A DNA stretch of 64,000 nucleotides from Pleomorphomonas oryzae DSM 16300. GTDB lineage: Bacteria; Pseudomonadota; Alphaproteobacteria; Rhizobiales; Pleomorphomonadaceae. The notes under the pieces are model-generated. The model saw only the letters and a program-made list of their open reading frames with translations, was not told the origin of the DNA and did not search any database. Made by a program: the position numbers and the translations under genes. Location: the NCBI RefSeq assembly GCF_000422965.1, contig NZ_AUHB01000014.1, positions 62,001-126,000 of the forward strand, given 5' to 3'. Positions 37,047 through 46,059 of the stretch are shown here, in pieces (the stretch's first letter is position 1; the number at the start of each line of letters is the position of its first letter).

Positions 37047-38227
37047 GCCTTGCCTCTGCCGGAAATCTCGATGGCGGCGTCGAGCACGACGGCGGCGGCG
37101 AATGCCAAGGCCACCGGCGGCAAGGCGCCGAGCAGGATGAGGTCGGTGGCCGTCTGGCCGAGCCCCTGGAACAGAAAGACGCCGAAACCGCCGCCGCCGA
37201 TCAGCGCCGCCACCGTGGCAAGGCCGATGTTCTGCACGAGGACGATGCGGATGCCAGTGAGGACGACCGGCAGGGCCAGCGGCATTTCCACCTGCAGGAG
37301 CCGTTGGAAAACGGTGAGGCCCATGCCACGCGCCGCGTCGACCACGGCGCGCGATACGCCGTTGAGACCGACCACGGTGTTGGCGACCATCGGCAGCAGC
37401 GAATAGAGGAACAGAGCCAGAAAAGCCGGCGCGGTGCCGATGCCGCGAATGCCGATGGCGTGGGCGCCGGGAACATTGGCGGCAACCCAGCCGAGCGGGG
37501 CGATCAGGATGCCGAACAGCGCCATCGACGGGATGGTCTGGATGATGTTGAGGACATTGATCAACGGATCGCGGATGGCGCGGAGCTGATAGGCGACGAC
37601 GCCGAGCGGCAGGCCGATGACCACGGCGGCGGCGAGCGAGCCGCCGGCAAGGATGACGTGATTGATCGCCTCGCGCCAGAACACGTCGGCGCGGCTGCGG
37701 TATTCGGCGATCAGCGACAGATGGCTCCAGGCGCCGGAGGCGAGGAGGCCTGCGACCAGCGCCACCGTGACGGCGAGCGCGATCAGCCTGCCGACCGGGC
37801 CGAGCTTCAGCCGCACCATGGCATCGGTCATCAATATGGCGCCGGCGAACAGGCCGACCCAGAAGCCGCTTCCCGGGGCGATGCGGGCATAGGGACTGTC
37901 CGCCGGCGTCAGATGGGTACCGGCGGCGCCGGCCCCCAGCGCCAGGGCGACGAGCGCCAACGCGCCAAGGGCGAGGCGCAAACTCGGCCGACGATTTGCC
38001 ACCGCCGTGACGAGCGCGGCGATCAGCACCGCGCCGACAGCGGCGGCGGCCGTCGGCGGCAGCGCGTCGAACAGCCTGAGGCCGTTTCCGGCGGCGATGC
38101 GGGTCGCCCGGAAGGTGACGAAGGGCAGGGCCAGCGCCACGGCCATGAGGATGGCGATGACGACGCCGAGACGGTCGATCCGCGGCGTGGCGGCTCCGTC
38201 CGTTGCGGCGTCGGCGAGCGTCGTCAT
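37043..38227 (-). CDS. yehY: Osmoprotectant ABC transporter permease, large (YehY type)
   Basis: 394 residues. The N-terminal 170 residues add about four extra helices to a standard six-helix OpuC-type permease; this extra part is what marks YehY against YehW. The coupling loop is VVDAARGMGLTVFQRLLQVE. AAAGGA lies six bases before ATG 38227. The gene is 65 bases after the binding-protein gene and overlaps yehX. Confidence 0.88.
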   Translation of the reverse strand: MTTLADAATDGAATPRIDRLGVVIAILMAVALALPFVTFRATRIAAGNGLRLFDALPPTAAAAVGAVLIAALVTAVANRRPSLRLALGALALVALALGAGAAGTHLTPADSPYARIAPGSGFWVGLFAGAILMTDAMVRLKLGPVGRLIALAVTVALVAGLLASGAWSHLSLIAEYRSRADVFWREAINHVILAGGSLAAAVVIGLPLGVVAYQLRAIRDPLINVLNIIQTIPSMALFGILIAPLGWVAANVPGAHAIGIRGIGTAPAFLALFLYSLLPMVANTVVGLNGVSRAVVDAARGMGLTVFQRLLQVEMPLALPVVLTGIRIVLVQNIGLATVAALIGGGGFGVFLFQGLGQTATDLILLGALPPVALAFAAAVVLDAAIEISGRGKA

Positions 38228-38292
38228 GACAATCCTTTACGCTGGGAGACAAGTGGAGGGGACTGGAATCCAATCCCCTCCGTTTCAGGTTG

Positions 38293-39201
38293 TTACTTCA
38301 GAAAGCCCTTGGACTTCAGATAGTCCTCGGCGACCGTCTTGGCCGGTTCGCCGCCGATCTGGACACGGGCGTTGAGGGTTTGCAGCGTCGTGAGGTCGAG
38401 GCTCTCGAAGATCGGCTTCAGCGTGTCGGCAATGGCCGGGTTGGCTTTCAGCACCTCTTCGCGGACGATGGCGGTGGGCTGATAGACCGGCTGCACCGCC
38501 TTGTCGTCAGTGAGCACCACGAGACCGGACGGGGCGATGGCGCCATCGGTGCCATAGACCATGGCGGCGTTGGCGCCGTTGGTCTGGTCGGCCGCCGCCT
38601 TGATGGTGGCTGCCGTATCGCCGCCGGACAGCACGATCAGCTGCTCGGGCGTCAGCTTGAAGCCGTAGGTGGTCTGGAAGGACGGCAGCGCCGAGGCGGA
38701 GTTGACGAACTCGGCGGACCCCGCCAGCTTGACCTCGCCGCCCTTAGCCACCCAGGCGCCGAAGTCGCTCAGCGTCTTGACGCCGGCCTTATCGGCCACA
38801 TCCTTGCGGAGCGCGATGGCCCAGGTATTGTTGGCCGGCGACGGCGTCAGCCAGACGATCTTGTTGGCGTCGTAATCGAGCTTCTTGGCTTCCTCGTAGG
38901 CCTTGGCGGCATCCTTCCAGATCGGGTCGTCGGCCTTGTTGAAGAAGAAGGCGGCGTTGCCGGTATATTCGGGATAGATGTCGATCTCGCCTGCTGTTAT
39001 CGCCTTGCGCACCACCGGCGTCGCGCCGAGCTGGATGCGGTCTTCCACGTCGATGCCGGCATTCTGAAGGGCAAGCAGGATCATGTTGCCGATGACGCCG
39101 CCTTCGGTGTCGATCTTCGAGGACACCACGACCTTGGCATCGGCGGTGCCGGCGAAAAGGCCTAGGGCAAGCACAGCGGTGGCATATCTCATGGGGGTCA
39201 T
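38293..39201 (-). CDS. yehZ: Osmoprotectant ABC transporter binding protein (YehZ/OsmF type)
   Basis: 302 residues. A signal peptide (1-22, ending GTADA) is followed by an OpuAC-type binding domain; GEIDIYPEYTGNAAFFF is the conserved ligand-site segment of this family. It binds a quaternary amine or similar solute in the periplasm. ATG 39201 is chosen because AGGAG is seven bases upstream; ATG 39192 is also in frame. It is first in the operon yehZ-yehY-yehX-yehW. Confidence 0.9.
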   Translation of the reverse strand: MTPMRYATAVLALGLFAGTADAKVVVSSKIDTEGGVIGNMILLALQNAGIDVEDRIQLGATPVVRKAITAGEIDIYPEYTGNAAFFFNKADDPIWKDAAKAYEEAKKLDYDANKIVWLTPSPANNTWAIALRKDVADKAGVKTLSDFGAWVAKGGEVKLAGSAEFVNSASALPSFQTTYGFKLTPEQLIVLSGGDTAATIKAAADQTNGANAAMVYGTDGAIAPSGLVVLTDDKAVQPVYQPTAIVREEVLKANPAIADTLKPIFESLDLTTLQTLNARVQIGGEPAKTVAEDYLKSKGFLK

Positions 39202-39566
39202 CACTGTTCTCCTGGCTGATAGCGGAATAATCCCGATCTTCTCAATCCTGCCGGCGATCGGGAGACACGGCGGTCTCGGATCAGTCAAAAATAGCAATAG
39301 GATTGTCGAAAGCTGGCAGTGGTGCGCGCTTATCGCTCGCCACGACACTTCAAACCGGGCGTCTGTCGCGGTAACGCGGCGGAGTCGGCGCAAAATGGAA
39401 GGAAGGACAATTCGGGCACGCTCTCACCTTTCGCCGGGAACAATACGCGAGGTTCCCGATTTAGGGAAATTCCCTAGGGGTGCGATCGGTTCCGCATTTT
39501 TCTGTCCGTCGCGCCGGCATGGGTTGCCAGTGCCGGCCGGCCATCGAACACCGGCTAAAGTCACAA
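39202..39566. other. yehZ upstream region with two inverted repeats
   Basis: No gene is supported in these 365 bases. GGGAAC (39436) and GTTCCC (39452) form one inverted repeat, and TAGGGAA-A-TTCCCTA (39462-39476) is a 15-bp palindrome right beside it. Their position, about 235-275 bases before yehZ, could be an operator site. Confidence 0.45.
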
Positions 39567-39597
39567 GGGCCAGCAACGCTCGATGCGTCGCTGGCCC
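39567..39597 (-). terminator. Terminator of fbp
   Basis: GGGCCAGC pairs with GCTGGCCC, extended by ACGC/GCGT. On the minus strand it follows the fbp stop by 30 bases; the T run is weak. Confidence 0.65.
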
Positions 39598-39627
39598 TGG
39601 TCCAGTTCTCCGACTCTCGGCGTAATT

Positions 39628-40653
39628 TCAGGCAGCCGACGTTTCTTCGCGGTCGGCCTCGGCATAGTAGCGGCCGATGCGCTCGACCTCGTTCGTGGAG
39701 CCGAGGATCACGCCGGTGCGCTGGTGCAGCCGCTCCGGCATGATATCGAGGATGCGCTCATGGCCGGAGATGGCGCGGCCGCCGGCCTGCTCGATGATGA
39801 AAGCCATGGGATTGGCTTCGTAGAGCAGGCGGAGATGACCGCCGCGCGGGGCATTTTCCCGATCGACGGGATACATGAACACGCCGCCGCGCATCAGGAT
39901 GCGGTGTACCTCGGCGACCATCGAGGCGATCCAGCGGGTGTTGAATCTATGGCCACGCGGTCCCTCGGGGCCAGCGACACATTCCTGGACGTAACGACGG
40001 ATCGGCGCCGGCCAGTAGCGCTCGCGCGAGGCGTTGATCGCGTATTCGCTAGTGTCCTCGGGGATGCGCATGTTGGGATGGGTGAGGACGAAGACGCCGA
40101 TGTTGCGGTCGAGCGTGAAGCCGTTGACGCCGTGGCCGGAGGTCAGCACCATCATGGTCGACGCGCCATAAATGGCGTAGCCGGCCGCCACCTGCTTGAC
40201 GCCGGGCTGCAGATAGCCGCGCTCGTCGGAAGGGTCGACACCCTCGGGCAGGCGCAGGATCGAGAAGATGCTGCCGACCGCCACGTTGACGCCGATGTTG
40301 GACGAGCCGTCGAGCGGATCGAACAGCAGGAGATAGCGGCCGTCGGAGCCGCGCGACATGTAGGCGTCTTCCAGTTCCTCGGAGGCGACGCCCGCCCAGT
40401 TGCCGCTCTGGTCGGTCATGTAGAGGAAGATGTCGTTGGCGAGAACATCCAGTTCCTTCTGGTCCTCGCCCTGCACGTTGCGCGAACCGGCATAGCCGAG
40501 AGTGCCCGCCATGGCGCCGCGATTGACCTCGTTGGAGATGGTCTTGCAGGTGGTGCAGATGTCGGTCATCAGCGCGGTGAACACGCCGCTGCCGCCGAGG
40601 CGGCGCTGTTCCTGCACCAGGAAGAGCGGCAGGGTGATGCGTCGATAGGTCAT
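39628..40653 (-). CDS. fbp: Fructose-1,6-bisphosphatase, class I
   Basis: 341 residues. The metal-binding motif LFDPLDGSSNIG, the SGHGVN segment and the GGVFMYP segment are all present, as in class I enzymes. It removes the 1-phosphate of fructose-1,6-bisphosphate in gluconeogenesis (and the Calvin cycle where present). ATG 40653 has AGGAGAG upstream; the frame extends to 40716, but those residues are outside the family. The gene is transcribed alone. Confidence 0.96.
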   Translation of the reverse strand: MTYRRITLPLFLVQEQRRLGGSGVFTALMTDICTTCKTISNEVNRGAMAGTLGYAGSRNVQGEDQKELDVLANDIFLYMTDQSGNWAGVASEELEDAYMSRGSDGRYLLLFDPLDGSSNIGVNVAVGSIFSILRLPEGVDPSDERGYLQPGVKQVAAGYAIYGASTMMVLTSGHGVNGFTLDRNIGVFVLTHPNMRIPEDTSEYAINASRERYWPAPIRRYVQECVAGPEGPRGHRFNTRWIASMVAEVHRILMRGGVFMYPVDRENAPRGGHLRLLYEANPMAFIIEQAGGRAISGHERILDIMPERLHQRTGVILGSTNEVERIGRYYAEADREETSAA

Positions 40654-41027
40654 GGTCTCTCCTGTCGGCTTCGGGAGGCTGGCTCTACATGCCGCTTTAC
40701 GAGGCTCAATGGGCAAAAAACGGGCGGGCGCTATTGGTTTTAGCCCTGAATAAAATCGGTCCTAGAGCGTATTCAGAGATAGTTCGACGAGTTGTCAAAT
40801 CGTTTGGTTGGATAATAGCCTCGCTATAGTGTCATCAAAACTATCCGTTCGGCGAATTAGTCGTTTGAATCGCCTTTGCATGGCACATATACGAAAAATG
40901 GATAGCTGATCCTTGTCTCAGTCTTTCGCTCATTGCCGCGGAACGTGAGAGACGTGGCGCGAGAGGAGGCTTCCCATCGCCCGAGGGAACGCTATGCTTT
41001 GTTGAGTTCCGCCCCTGGGAGCCAATC
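40654..41027. other. Divergent promoter region of fbp and the cyclodeaminase gene
   Basis: No gene is supported in 374 bases. Near 40818-40830 it contains TAGCCTCGCTA, which has the arms of an MntR box but a spacing one base shorter. TATAGT a few bases on could be a -10 box for the plus-strand gene. Confidence 0.4.
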
Positions 41028-41966
41028 ATGCTCGTTCTCGACGCTGCCGAAACCGCGTCCGCCCTCGACTATCCGTCGCTGATCGCCGAGCTGCGCGCCA
41101 TGTTCGCCGCCGGCGTCACGGCGCCGCTTCGCCATGCCCACGGCCTGCCGCGCTCCGGCGAGCCGGATGCCACGCTGTTGATGATGCCGGCCTGGATGGG
41201 CGACGGCAGCCATGGCGGGGTCAAGATCGTCAACGTCGTGCCGGGCAATGCCAGGCGCGGCCTCCCGGCGGTGACGGCGAGCTACCTCTTGTTCAACGAG
41301 ACGACCGGCGCCCATGTGGCGCTGTTCGACGGCGCCGCGCTGACCGGCCGGCGTACCGCGGCCGCCTCGGCGCTTGCCGCGTCGTATCTGGCACGTGCCG
41401 ACGCCCATACGCTCTTGGTGGTTGGGGCCGGCCATATCGGTTCGGAAATGCCTGGCGCTTATCGCGCCGTGCTGCCGATCGACCGGGTGCTCGTCTGGAA
41501 CCCGACGCCGGCGCGCGCCGAGCGGCTGGTCGAGCAGCTCAGGGGCAAGGGGGTCGACGCGGCGGTCCGGACCGATCTCGAGGCGGCGGTCGGCGAGGTG
41601 GATATCATCTCCTGCGCCACGCTTTCCACCACGCCGTTGATCCGGGGCGACTGGCTAAGGGCGGGCCAGCATCTCGATCTCGTCGGCTCGTTCACGCCTG
41701 ATATGCGCGAAGCCGATGATCGAGCGATGGCGCGTGGCCGGGTGTTCATCGACGGGCCGGCAGCGGCTGTCGAATCGGGCGACATCAAGGGACCAATGGT
41801 ATCGGGGGCGCTGAAGGAGATCGCCGGCACGCTCTACGATCTCTGTGGCAATAGGGTCGAGGGGCGCCGTTCAGTCGCCGACATAACGGTGTTCAAGTCG
41901 GTCGGCCTCGCCGTCGAGGATCTCGCCGCCGCCCGCGTCGCTCTGACGGCGCGGCGGCAGGGCTAG
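41028..41966 (+). CDS. Ornithine cyclodeaminase / mu-crystallin family protein
   Basis: 312 residues. The family motifs LTGRRTAAASALAASYLAR, the Rossmann loop GAGHIG (about 133-138) and the closing ITVFKSVGLAVEDLAAA are all present. Members are NAD(P)-dependent and include ornithine cyclodeaminase, pyrroline-2-carboxylate reductase and related imine reductases. The sequence alone does not say which, and no proline-pathway gene is nearby. GGGAG lies seven bases before ATG 41028. Its last 96 bases overlap the 3' end of the convergent phosphodiesterase gene. Confidence 0.88.
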   Translation: MLVLDAAETASALDYPSLIAELRAMFAAGVTAPLRHAHGLPRSGEPDATLLMMPAWMGDGSHGGVKIVNVVPGNARRGLPAVTASYLLFNETTGAHVALFDGAALTGRRTAAASALAASYLARADAHTLLVVGAGHIGSEMPGAYRAVLPIDRVLVWNPTPARAERLVEQLRGKGVDAAVRTDLEAAVGEVDIISCATLSTTPLIRGDWLRAGQHLDLVGSFTPDMREADDRAMARGRVFIDGPAAAVESGDIKGPMVSGALKEIAGTLYDLCGNRVEGRRSVADITVFKSVGLAVEDLAAARVALTARRQG

Positions 41967-42800
41967 CGTTTCCTCGAACAAACCGCCTGCCGATTTCAAA
42001 TCGATCACTGCCTTGACCGGCAGGTGATCGGAGGCGCGGCGCGCCGTCGGACTGTCGTGAATGCCGAAATCGCTGATCAGCCCGTCGGGCCAGCCGAAGA
42101 TGCGGTCGAGCGGAAAGACCGGCCGGCGCGAAGGGAAGCTCGGCACGGCATTGGCGGTCTGGAATAGTGGCGACAGCCGTTCCAGCGGCGAATTGGTCCG
42201 GCCCGGCCGCCACTCGTTGAAATCGCCGCAGAGTAGCGTCGGCATCGGTTCGCGTGCTTCGAGCTGCGAGCGCAGGCGTTCCATCTGCAGGCGGCGGGTG
42301 CGGCTCAACAGACCGAGATGGGCGGCGACGACGCGCAGACGGCGGCCGCCAATGTCGAACTCGGCCAGCACGGCGCCGCGCGGCTCGGCATGCGGCAGAT
42401 GCAGGCGTTCGGCACGGATGACCGTGCCGCGCCGGTAGAACAGAGCATTGCCATGCCAGCCGTGGCTCATGGGGCGGGCGGCGAGCGGCACCAACGTCAG
42501 GCCGGTTTCCTTTTCCAGCGTGGCGAGGTTGAGCCGTCCCTTGCGATCGCCCAGCCGGCGGTCGGCCTCCTGGAGAGCGATGATGTCGGCGTCGATCTCG
42601 GCGATCACCGAGATGGTCCGGGCGGGGTCGTAGGTGCCGTCGTTGCCGATAGCCTTATGGATATTGTAGCTGGCGACACGGACAAGATCGCAGCCATCGC
42701 AGGCTGGCCCTTCGGCGGCGGCGTGGGACACCCGGCCGAGCCGCATGAAGCGGCCGACGCCATCAAGCAGGCGGGAAAGGCTGGCAATCTGCCCAGACAT
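41871..42800 (-). CDS. Endonuclease/exonuclease/phosphatase family protein
   Basis: 309 residues of the EEP fold. Catalytic motifs in order are SYNIHKAIG, IIALQEADRR, AAHLGLL, LLCGDFNEW and SDHLPV. No signal peptide is evident. EEP proteins cleave phosphodiesters in nucleic acids or lipids; the substrate is open. ATG 42800 begins the conserved part (a GAGG lies 11 bases upstream), although the frame runs to 43202. The C-terminal 30 residues lie in the overlap with the cyclodeaminase gene and are probably dispensable. Confidence 0.82.
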   Translation of the reverse strand: MSGQIASLSRLLDGVGRFMRLGRVSHAAAEGPACDGCDLVRVASYNIHKAIGNDGTYDPARTISVIAEIDADIIALQEADRRLGDRKGRLNLATLEKETGLTLVPLAARPMSHGWHGNALFYRRGTVIRAERLHLPHAEPRGAVLAEFDIGGRRLRVVAAHLGLLSRTRRLQMERLRSQLEAREPMPTLLCGDFNEWRPGRTNSPLERLSPLFQTANAVPSFPSRRPVFPLDRIFGWPDGLISDFGIHDSPTARRASDHLPVKAVIDLKSAGGLFEETLALPPRRQSDAGGGEILDGEADRLEHRYVGD

Positions 42801-42985
42801 GGTGTTCGAGCCTCGTCGTCCGACGTCGGGAAGCGACTTTGGAACTCCGGGCATCGGTCCCGGTACGCATGCGATAACAGCGGAATGGCGGCGAGAAAAG
42901 GGCGAGGCCGACGATAACTCAACTGGCCGGTGCACGGAACCGCCGCTTGGCAAGATGGTTGTCATTCTGTGCGTGTCGTCTCGCT

Positions 42986-43021
42986 GGTCCCTCTGGAGCG
43001 CGCTCCCGGTCCCTCTGGAGC
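42986..43021. repeat. Two 14-bp direct repeats with 22-bp spacing
   Basis: GGTCCCTCTGGAGC occurs at 42986 and again at 43008, two helical turns apart, 48-83 bases upstream of the iron-permease family start. The arrangement suggests a regulator-binding site or a recent duplication. Confidence 0.75.
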
Positions 43022-43068
43022 AGCGCCCCAACGAGACGGACGACACCCGTTCACAACACGAGGTCATC

Positions 43069-43518
43069 ATGAACGGTTCCTCTCTGTCGCGTCTCTTCTC
43101 GAAATTTGCCTCTGCCATCTCCGAGTTGTCCGGCCGGCCCGCCACCTTCGCCCTGGCCGTGGGGCTGGTCGCGGTCTGGGCGATCTCCGGGCCGTTTTTC
43201 AACTATTCCGAGACGTGGCAGCTGGTCATCAATACGTCGACCACCATCATCACCTTCCTGATGGTGTTCGTGCTTCAGAATTCCCAGAATCGCGACGGCA
43301 GGGCGCTGCAGGCGAAGATCGACGAGTTGATCCTCACCTCGGCGGCCCAGAATAAGTTCGTCGGAATCGAAAAGCTCGACGAAGAGGAAATCCGCCAAGT
43401 CAGCGAAACCCTGGCCGAGAAGGCCGAGGCGCTGGAAGACGTGGCCGATAGAGCCGGGGCGCTGAATGAAGTGGCGAAGAGGGGCGGGGGTGCCAAGGAG
43501 AACGCGGAAGCCGGTTAG
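43069..43518 (+). CDS. Low-affinity iron permease family protein
   Basis: 149 residues matching the FET4-like small bacterial family: two membrane helices (about 26-46 and 53-73), the conserved TFLMVFVLQNSQNRD after helix two, and QAKIDELI. The C-terminal 65 residues are a charged, probably coiled segment rich in Glu and Ala. A transport function in bacteria has not been shown for this family to my knowledge. ATG 43069 has GAGG six bases upstream. It is divergent from the phosphodiesterase gene and sits downstream of a direct repeat. Confidence 0.85.
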   Translation: MNGSSLSRLFSKFASAISELSGRPATFALAVGLVAVWAISGPFFNYSETWQLVINTSTTIITFLMVFVLQNSQNRDGRALQAKIDELILTSAAQNKFVGIEKLDEEEIRQVSETLAEKAEALEDVADRAGALNEVAKRGGGAKENAEAG

Positions 43519-43754
43519 CCGGCACGCCGCCCAGCCAGCGGTTTCTCAGCCATCGCAGAATCAGCCAACTCTCCCCGAAAAGTCGGTCATCGCGCAATTG
43601 ACATCTTCGAGGTCGATACGTATGGTCCGCCCGAATTCGGGCAAGGGGGCCTCAGCCCTTCTGGCATCGGGATTGACCACGTCGGGCATTGCCCCGTCGG
43701 CGGCGCGTCGCAAGGCGCTGACGCCGTGGCGGGCAGTCGGCAAGGATGGACCAA

Positions 43755-43880
43755 ATGAAGATCAAGAACTCTCTCCGGGCCCTCATGACCCGCGACCGCA
43801 ACAATCGGATGGTCCGTCGCAAGGGCCGCATCTACATCATCAACAAGAAGAATCCGCGCTACAAGGCCCGCCAGGGCTAA
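43755..43880 (+). CDS. rpmJ: 50S ribosomal protein L36, cysteine-free 41-residue form
   Basis: 41 codons from ATG 43755 to TAA: starts [13 protein letters not shown] and ends [17 protein letters not shown] precedes the start. This is the longer, zinc-free version of bL36, standard in alphaproteobacteria, with no cysteine at all. It binds 23S rRNA in the large subunit. The gene stands apart from any ribosomal operon, as is usual for this form. Confidence 0.96.
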   Translation: MKIKNSLRALMTRDRNNRMVRRKGRIYIINKKNPRYKARQG

Positions 43881-43930
43881 GGACGGGCGGGCTTTGACCC
43901 GCCTCGGCGCCAGGATGCACTCGACGATCG

Positions 43931-43956
43931 CTGCCCGGGAAGGTACCTTTCCGGGT
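43931..43956 (+). terminator. Possible rpmJ terminator overlapping the next gene's start region
   Basis: CCCGGGAAGG and the CCTTTCCGGG that follows it pair with one mismatch around a TA centre; a T run occurs nine bases later, inside the next coding region. It may attenuate rather than stop transcription. Confidence 0.35.
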
Positions 43957-44565
43957 ATGCGTGTTTTTGTGCCCTTCGCATTGCTGCTGATGACTGCCGT
44001 CGGACCGGTCTGGGCCGACGACGGATTGCTGCCGCCTGCTTCAAGCGGGCGCGAGCGGCTGGTGTCGGTCGTGCCGGCCGACAAGGCTGTGGAATTCAAC
44101 GACCTGTTTGCCCGCCTGGCCGCCGCCAAGGACCGGAACGAAGCGGCCGGTATCGAGGCGGAGATTCGCCAGCGCTGGGCGACGAGCGGCGGCGCCACCG
44201 ACGATCTTCTCCTTTCCTGGACCGCGAAGTCAGTGGCGGCGGGCGATGCCGCCGGAGCGCTCGATATTCTCGACGAACTGACGGTGCGGCGGCCGGCCTT
44301 TGCCGAGGCCTATTATCGGCGTGGCACGCTGCATCTTCTGGCCGGCCGGGTGTCACAGGCGCTCGGCGATCTGCAGACCGTGCTGCGCATCGAGCCCCGC
44401 CATTTCCTGGCCATGAAGGAACTGGCCGAGGTGCTGGAGAGTCTCGACCAGCACGAGCGGGCGCTGGAGGTGCTGAGGCGCCTGCAGGCCGTCGACCCGC
44501 AAATGGAAGGCCTCAGCGAGGCGATCGAGGCGATTGTCGCGGGCAGCCACGGCCGGGATATCTGA
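43957..44565 (+). CDS. Exported TPR-repeat protein
   Basis: 202 residues. Residues 1-19 form a clean signal peptide (MRVFVPFALLLMTAVGPVWA). The mature protein holds tetratricopeptide-type helices, clearest at FAEAYYRRGTLHLLAGRVSQAL and the next 34 residues. It is likely a periplasmic scaffold; the partner is unknown. ATG 43957 is chosen for the signal peptide. An in-frame ATG 43915 or TTG 43894 would add 14 or 21 residues before it. It ends at a terminator shared with pyk. Confidence 0.8.
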   Translation: MRVFVPFALLLMTAVGPVWADDGLLPPASSGRERLVSVVPADKAVEFNDLFARLAAAKDRNEAAGIEAEIRQRWATSGGATDDLLLSWTAKSVAAGDAAGALDILDELTVRRPAFAEAYYRRGTLHLLAGRVSQALGDLQTVLRIEPRHFLAMKELAEVLESLDQHERALEVLRRLQAVDPQMEGLSEAIEAIVAGSHGRDI

Positions 44566-44575
44566 AATAGCAAAA

Positions 44576-44597
44576 AAGGCCGGATCGCTCCGGCCTT
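44576..44597. terminator. Bidirectional terminator between the TPR gene and pyk
   Basis: AAGGCCGGA and TCCGGCCTT pair over a TCGC loop with A-rich left and T/C-rich right flanks. Confidence 0.85.
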
Positions 44598-44622
44598 CTC
44601 CATTCATACGGCACGCAACCGG

Positions 44623-46059
44623 TCAGATCCCCGACTTGCCGTCGGCGCCGATGCTGGCGATGCGCAGAAGATTGGTCACGCCCGCCGTGCCGAAGGGCAC
44701 ACCGGCGGTGATGATGATGCGATCGCCCGGCTTGGTGAAGCCCTCTTCGGCCGAGATGCGGCTGGCACGCTGCACCAGGTCGTTGAGCGAGCGGGCATCG
44801 TCGGTGACCACCGAGTGGATACCCCAGACCAGCGCCAGACGGCGGGCCATCGAGCGGTTGGGCGACAGCGCCAGGATCGGCGTCGACGGCCGCTCGCGGG
44901 CAGCGCGCAGGCCGGTGGCGCCGGAGGCGGTGAAGCAGACGAGGGCGGCGATGCCCAGCGTCTCGGCGATCTGACGGGCGGAGGCCGAAATGGCATCGGC
45001 GGGAGTCGCGTCCGGCTCGCCGCGCTGACCGGCCAGGATCGACTGGTAGTGTTCGGAACTCTCCACTTCCTCGGCGACGTTGCTCATGGTGGCAACCGCC
45101 TCGACCGGGTAAGCACCGGCCGCCGATTCGGCTGAGAGCATGACGGCGTCGGCACCTTCGAAGACGGCGTTGGCGATGTCGGACACTTCGGCGCGGGTCG
45201 GCACCGGCGACTGGATCATCGATTCCAGCATCTGGGTGGCAACGACCACCGGCTTGCCGGCCTTGCGCGTGGTGCGGGTGATGCTCTTCTGGACGCTCGG
45301 CACCTGCTCGAGCGGCAGCTCGACGCCGAGGTCGCCGCGCGCCACCATGATGGCGTCGGACAGTTCGAGGATCTCGTTGAAGCGCTTGACGGCCTGCGGC
45401 TTCTCGATCTTGGCCATGACGCCGCACTTGCCGTCGACGATCTCATGCACTTCCCGAAGGTCGTCCGGCCCTTGCACGAAGGACAGCGCGATCCAGTCGA
45501 CGTCGGCTTCGAGCGCCGCGGTGAGGTCGGAGCGGTCCTTCTCGGTCAGCGCCCCGGAGGTGAGCACGGTGTCGGGCAGGCTGACGCCCTTGCGGTCGGA
45601 GATCTTGCCGCCGACCTCGACCACGGCAACCGCCACCTTGCGATCGTTCTCGACGATGCGCAGCCGCAGGCGGCCGTCGTCGATCAACAGGCGGTGGCCC
45701 GGCTCCAGCGCATCGATGATTTCGGGATGTGGCAGCGTCACGCCGGTGACATCACCGGCGAACTTCTCGCGGTGGAAGCCGAACTTCGCGCCGATCTCCA
45801 GGAAGACAGGACCTTCGGCAAAGGTGCCGACGCGCAACTTGGGGCCTTGCAGGTCGGCAAGGATGCCGATGGGGCGGCCCGCCTCGGCTTCGACCTCACG
45901 GATGGTCGAGACGTAGTAGCGCAGCTTCTCGTGATTGGTGTGGCTCATGTTGATGCGGAAGCAATCCGCACCCGCCTGGTGAAGCCGGGCGATCATGTCC
46001 TTGTCGGAGGAAGAGGGGCCCAATGTTGCAAGAATCTTGACCTTGCGGTTTCGTCTCAT
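44623..46059 (-). CDS. pyk: Pyruvate kinase
   Basis: 478 residues. The family signature MAKIEKPQAV carries the catalytic Lys, MVARGDLGVE follows, and the N-terminal RRNRKVKILATLGPSS is typical. The C-terminal allosteric domain is present. It converts phosphoenolpyruvate and ADP to pyruvate and ATP. It overlaps the upstream DUF1036 gene by four bases (ATGA), so the two are translated together, an arrangement I would expect to be conserved in Rhizobiales. Confidence 0.97.
   Translation of the reverse strand: MRRNRKVKILATLGPSSSDKDMIARLHQAGADCFRINMSHTNHEKLRYYVSTIREVEAEAGRPIGILADLQGPKLRVGTFAEGPVFLEIGAKFGFHREKFAGDVTGVTLPHPEIIDALEPGHRLLIDDGRLRLRIVENDRKVAVAVVEVGGKISDRKGVSLPDTVLTSGALTEKDRSDLTAALEADVDWIALSFVQGPDDLREVHEIVDGKCGVMAKIEKPQAVKRFNEILELSDAIMVARGDLGVELPLEQVPSVQKSITRTTRKAGKPVVVATQMLESMIQSPVPTRAEVSDIANAVFEGADAVMLSAESAAGAYPVEAVATMSNVAEEVESSEHYQSILAGQRGEPDATPADAISASARQIAETLGIAALVCFTASGATGLRAARERPSTPILALSPNRSMARRLALVWGIHSVVTDDARSLNDLVQRASRISAEEGFTKPGDRIIITAGVPFGTAGVTNLLRIASIGADGKSGI

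Noticed and set aside
37047..38273. N-terminal extension of the yehX frame to 721 codons
   Set aside because: Arg-rich shadow of yehY in another frame; the ATPase domain begins at 37046 with a four-base overlap.
40818..40832. A third MntR box (TAGCCTCGCTA)
   Set aside because: The spacing between the arms is one base shorter than in the mntH box and flanks do not match; no metal gene follows.
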